Below are positions 63,665 to 64,000 of a stretch of DNA of 64,000 bases, piece after piece. The DNA lies in the NCBI GenBank assembly GCA_003194525.1, contig NBIV01000076.1:62001-126000 (forward strand), written 5' to 3'. Numbering within the stretch: position 1 is the first letter of the stretch; each line of letters opens with the position of its first letter. Under the pieces are notes generated by a model. The model saw only the letters and a list, made by a program, of their open reading frames with translations, did not search any database and was not told the origin of the DNA. The position numbers and the translations under genes are program-made. The DNA is from Gracilariopsis chorda (taxonomy: Eukaryota; Rhodophyta; Florideophyceae; Gracilariales; Gracilariaceae).

Positions 63665-64000
63665 TTAGTTTTCCTGGGAGATTCCCGGCGTAGGCGGTAA
63701 TCCAGGATCCTCGACCACGAAAGCTTCATTCCGGGGGCCAGGGTTCTTATCCACATAAGCGGGGGTTGCGTCGGACGTTTGCGCGAATTCCCGATTTGGG
63801 TTAATTGAAGCTAGCCGGGCTCGCTGGACATGTGGCAAGGCATGCGAGAAGCTCGTTTTAGCACGGAGGTTGGAAGCTGTCGGAACGGAACGTTTCTCCT
63901 TTGGAGTGAGGGCCTCAAATTTGCCACCACCTTGGCCATATCCTTCAGTGAGCAAAGAAACTGAGGGGATGTATGGCCATGGTTGTACCAAAGGTGGCAA
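63665..64000 (-). pseudogene. Gypsy Gag C-terminal part, incomplete at window edge
   Basis: About 111 residues open to the edge of the window, basic and proline-rich, with no zinc knuckle in view. It is placed as Gag only because it precedes the protease of the same element. Confidence 0.35.

Larger units (their letters stand above)
59985..64000 (-). mobile_element. Truncated Ty3/gypsy element running off the window
   Basis: Protease, reverse transcriptase and RNase H of a gypsy element on the minus strand, with Gag beyond 64000. It is cut inside RNase H at about 59985, where the plus-strand pseudogene ends, so integrase and the downstream LTR are missing. A 1.2-kb insertion splits the polymerase. 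The protease and polymerase resemble those of gypsy-2. Confidence 0.75.

Noticed and set aside
1..64000. CRISPR arrays, rRNA genes, bacterial operons, organelle genes
   Set aside because: No regularly spaced short repeats, no rRNA-like stretches, and no organelle-type gene was seen.

Overview
This window is eukaryotic nuclear DNA, mostly retrotransposon sequence with a few compact single-exon genes. The host is probably a florideophyte red alga such as Chondrus crispus. The grounds are intron-free genes, a membrane-embedded cellulose-synthase-like enzyme, a secreted vWD-domain wall or matrix protein, gene islands between blocks of Ty1/copia and Ty3/gypsy elements, and a near-balanced base composition. 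This is inference from gene style. I could not search a database, and an oomycete or another alga is not excluded.

The first 25 kb read as one nest of insertions. A decayed Ty1/copia element (1-1973, plus strand) is cut inside its RNase H domain after the residues M-D-S-K. The rest of that domain resumes at about 24908, starting A-L-C-D-T-I. Between the halves lies a decayed plus-strand Ty3/gypsy element ('gypsy-2') with diverged LTRs at 1974-10242 and 18980-24908 and an internal region with protease, reverse transcriptase, RNase H, integrase and chromodomain. Its left LTR is split by a decayed DDE (pogo/Tigger-like) DNA transposon (2201-9844). That transposon's transposase is split by an almost pristine chromovirus (3679-9255) with 445-bp LTRs, a CTCTA target duplication and one open reading frame. 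The right LTR is split by another gypsy element ('gypsy-3', 19136-24307) with 204-bp LTRs and a GTACC duplication.

From 25.2 to 44.5 kb the DNA is mostly single-copy and carries the host genes. They are a 1214-residue secreted vWD-domain protein (29641-33285), a 772-residue processive family-2 glycosyltransferase (36361-38679), a SAM-dependent methyltransferase on the minus strand (40774-41661) and a 93-residue secreted knottin-like peptide (44202-44483). The first two are adjacent, share a strand and both fit the cell surface or wall, but nothing shows that they are co-regulated.

From 45.6 to 52 kb there is a small inverted-repeat element, a fragment of a copia-like polyprotein, and a longer minus-strand copia element with an internal deletion. 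From 52.4 to 59.9 kb the plus strand holds what I read as the ruins of a giant bridge-like lipid-transfer protein gene (Csf1/BLTP1 family), interrupted by a broken CobW/P47K GTPase sequence. The last 4 kb are a truncated minus-strand gypsy element that runs off the window and itself carries a 1.2-kb insertion.
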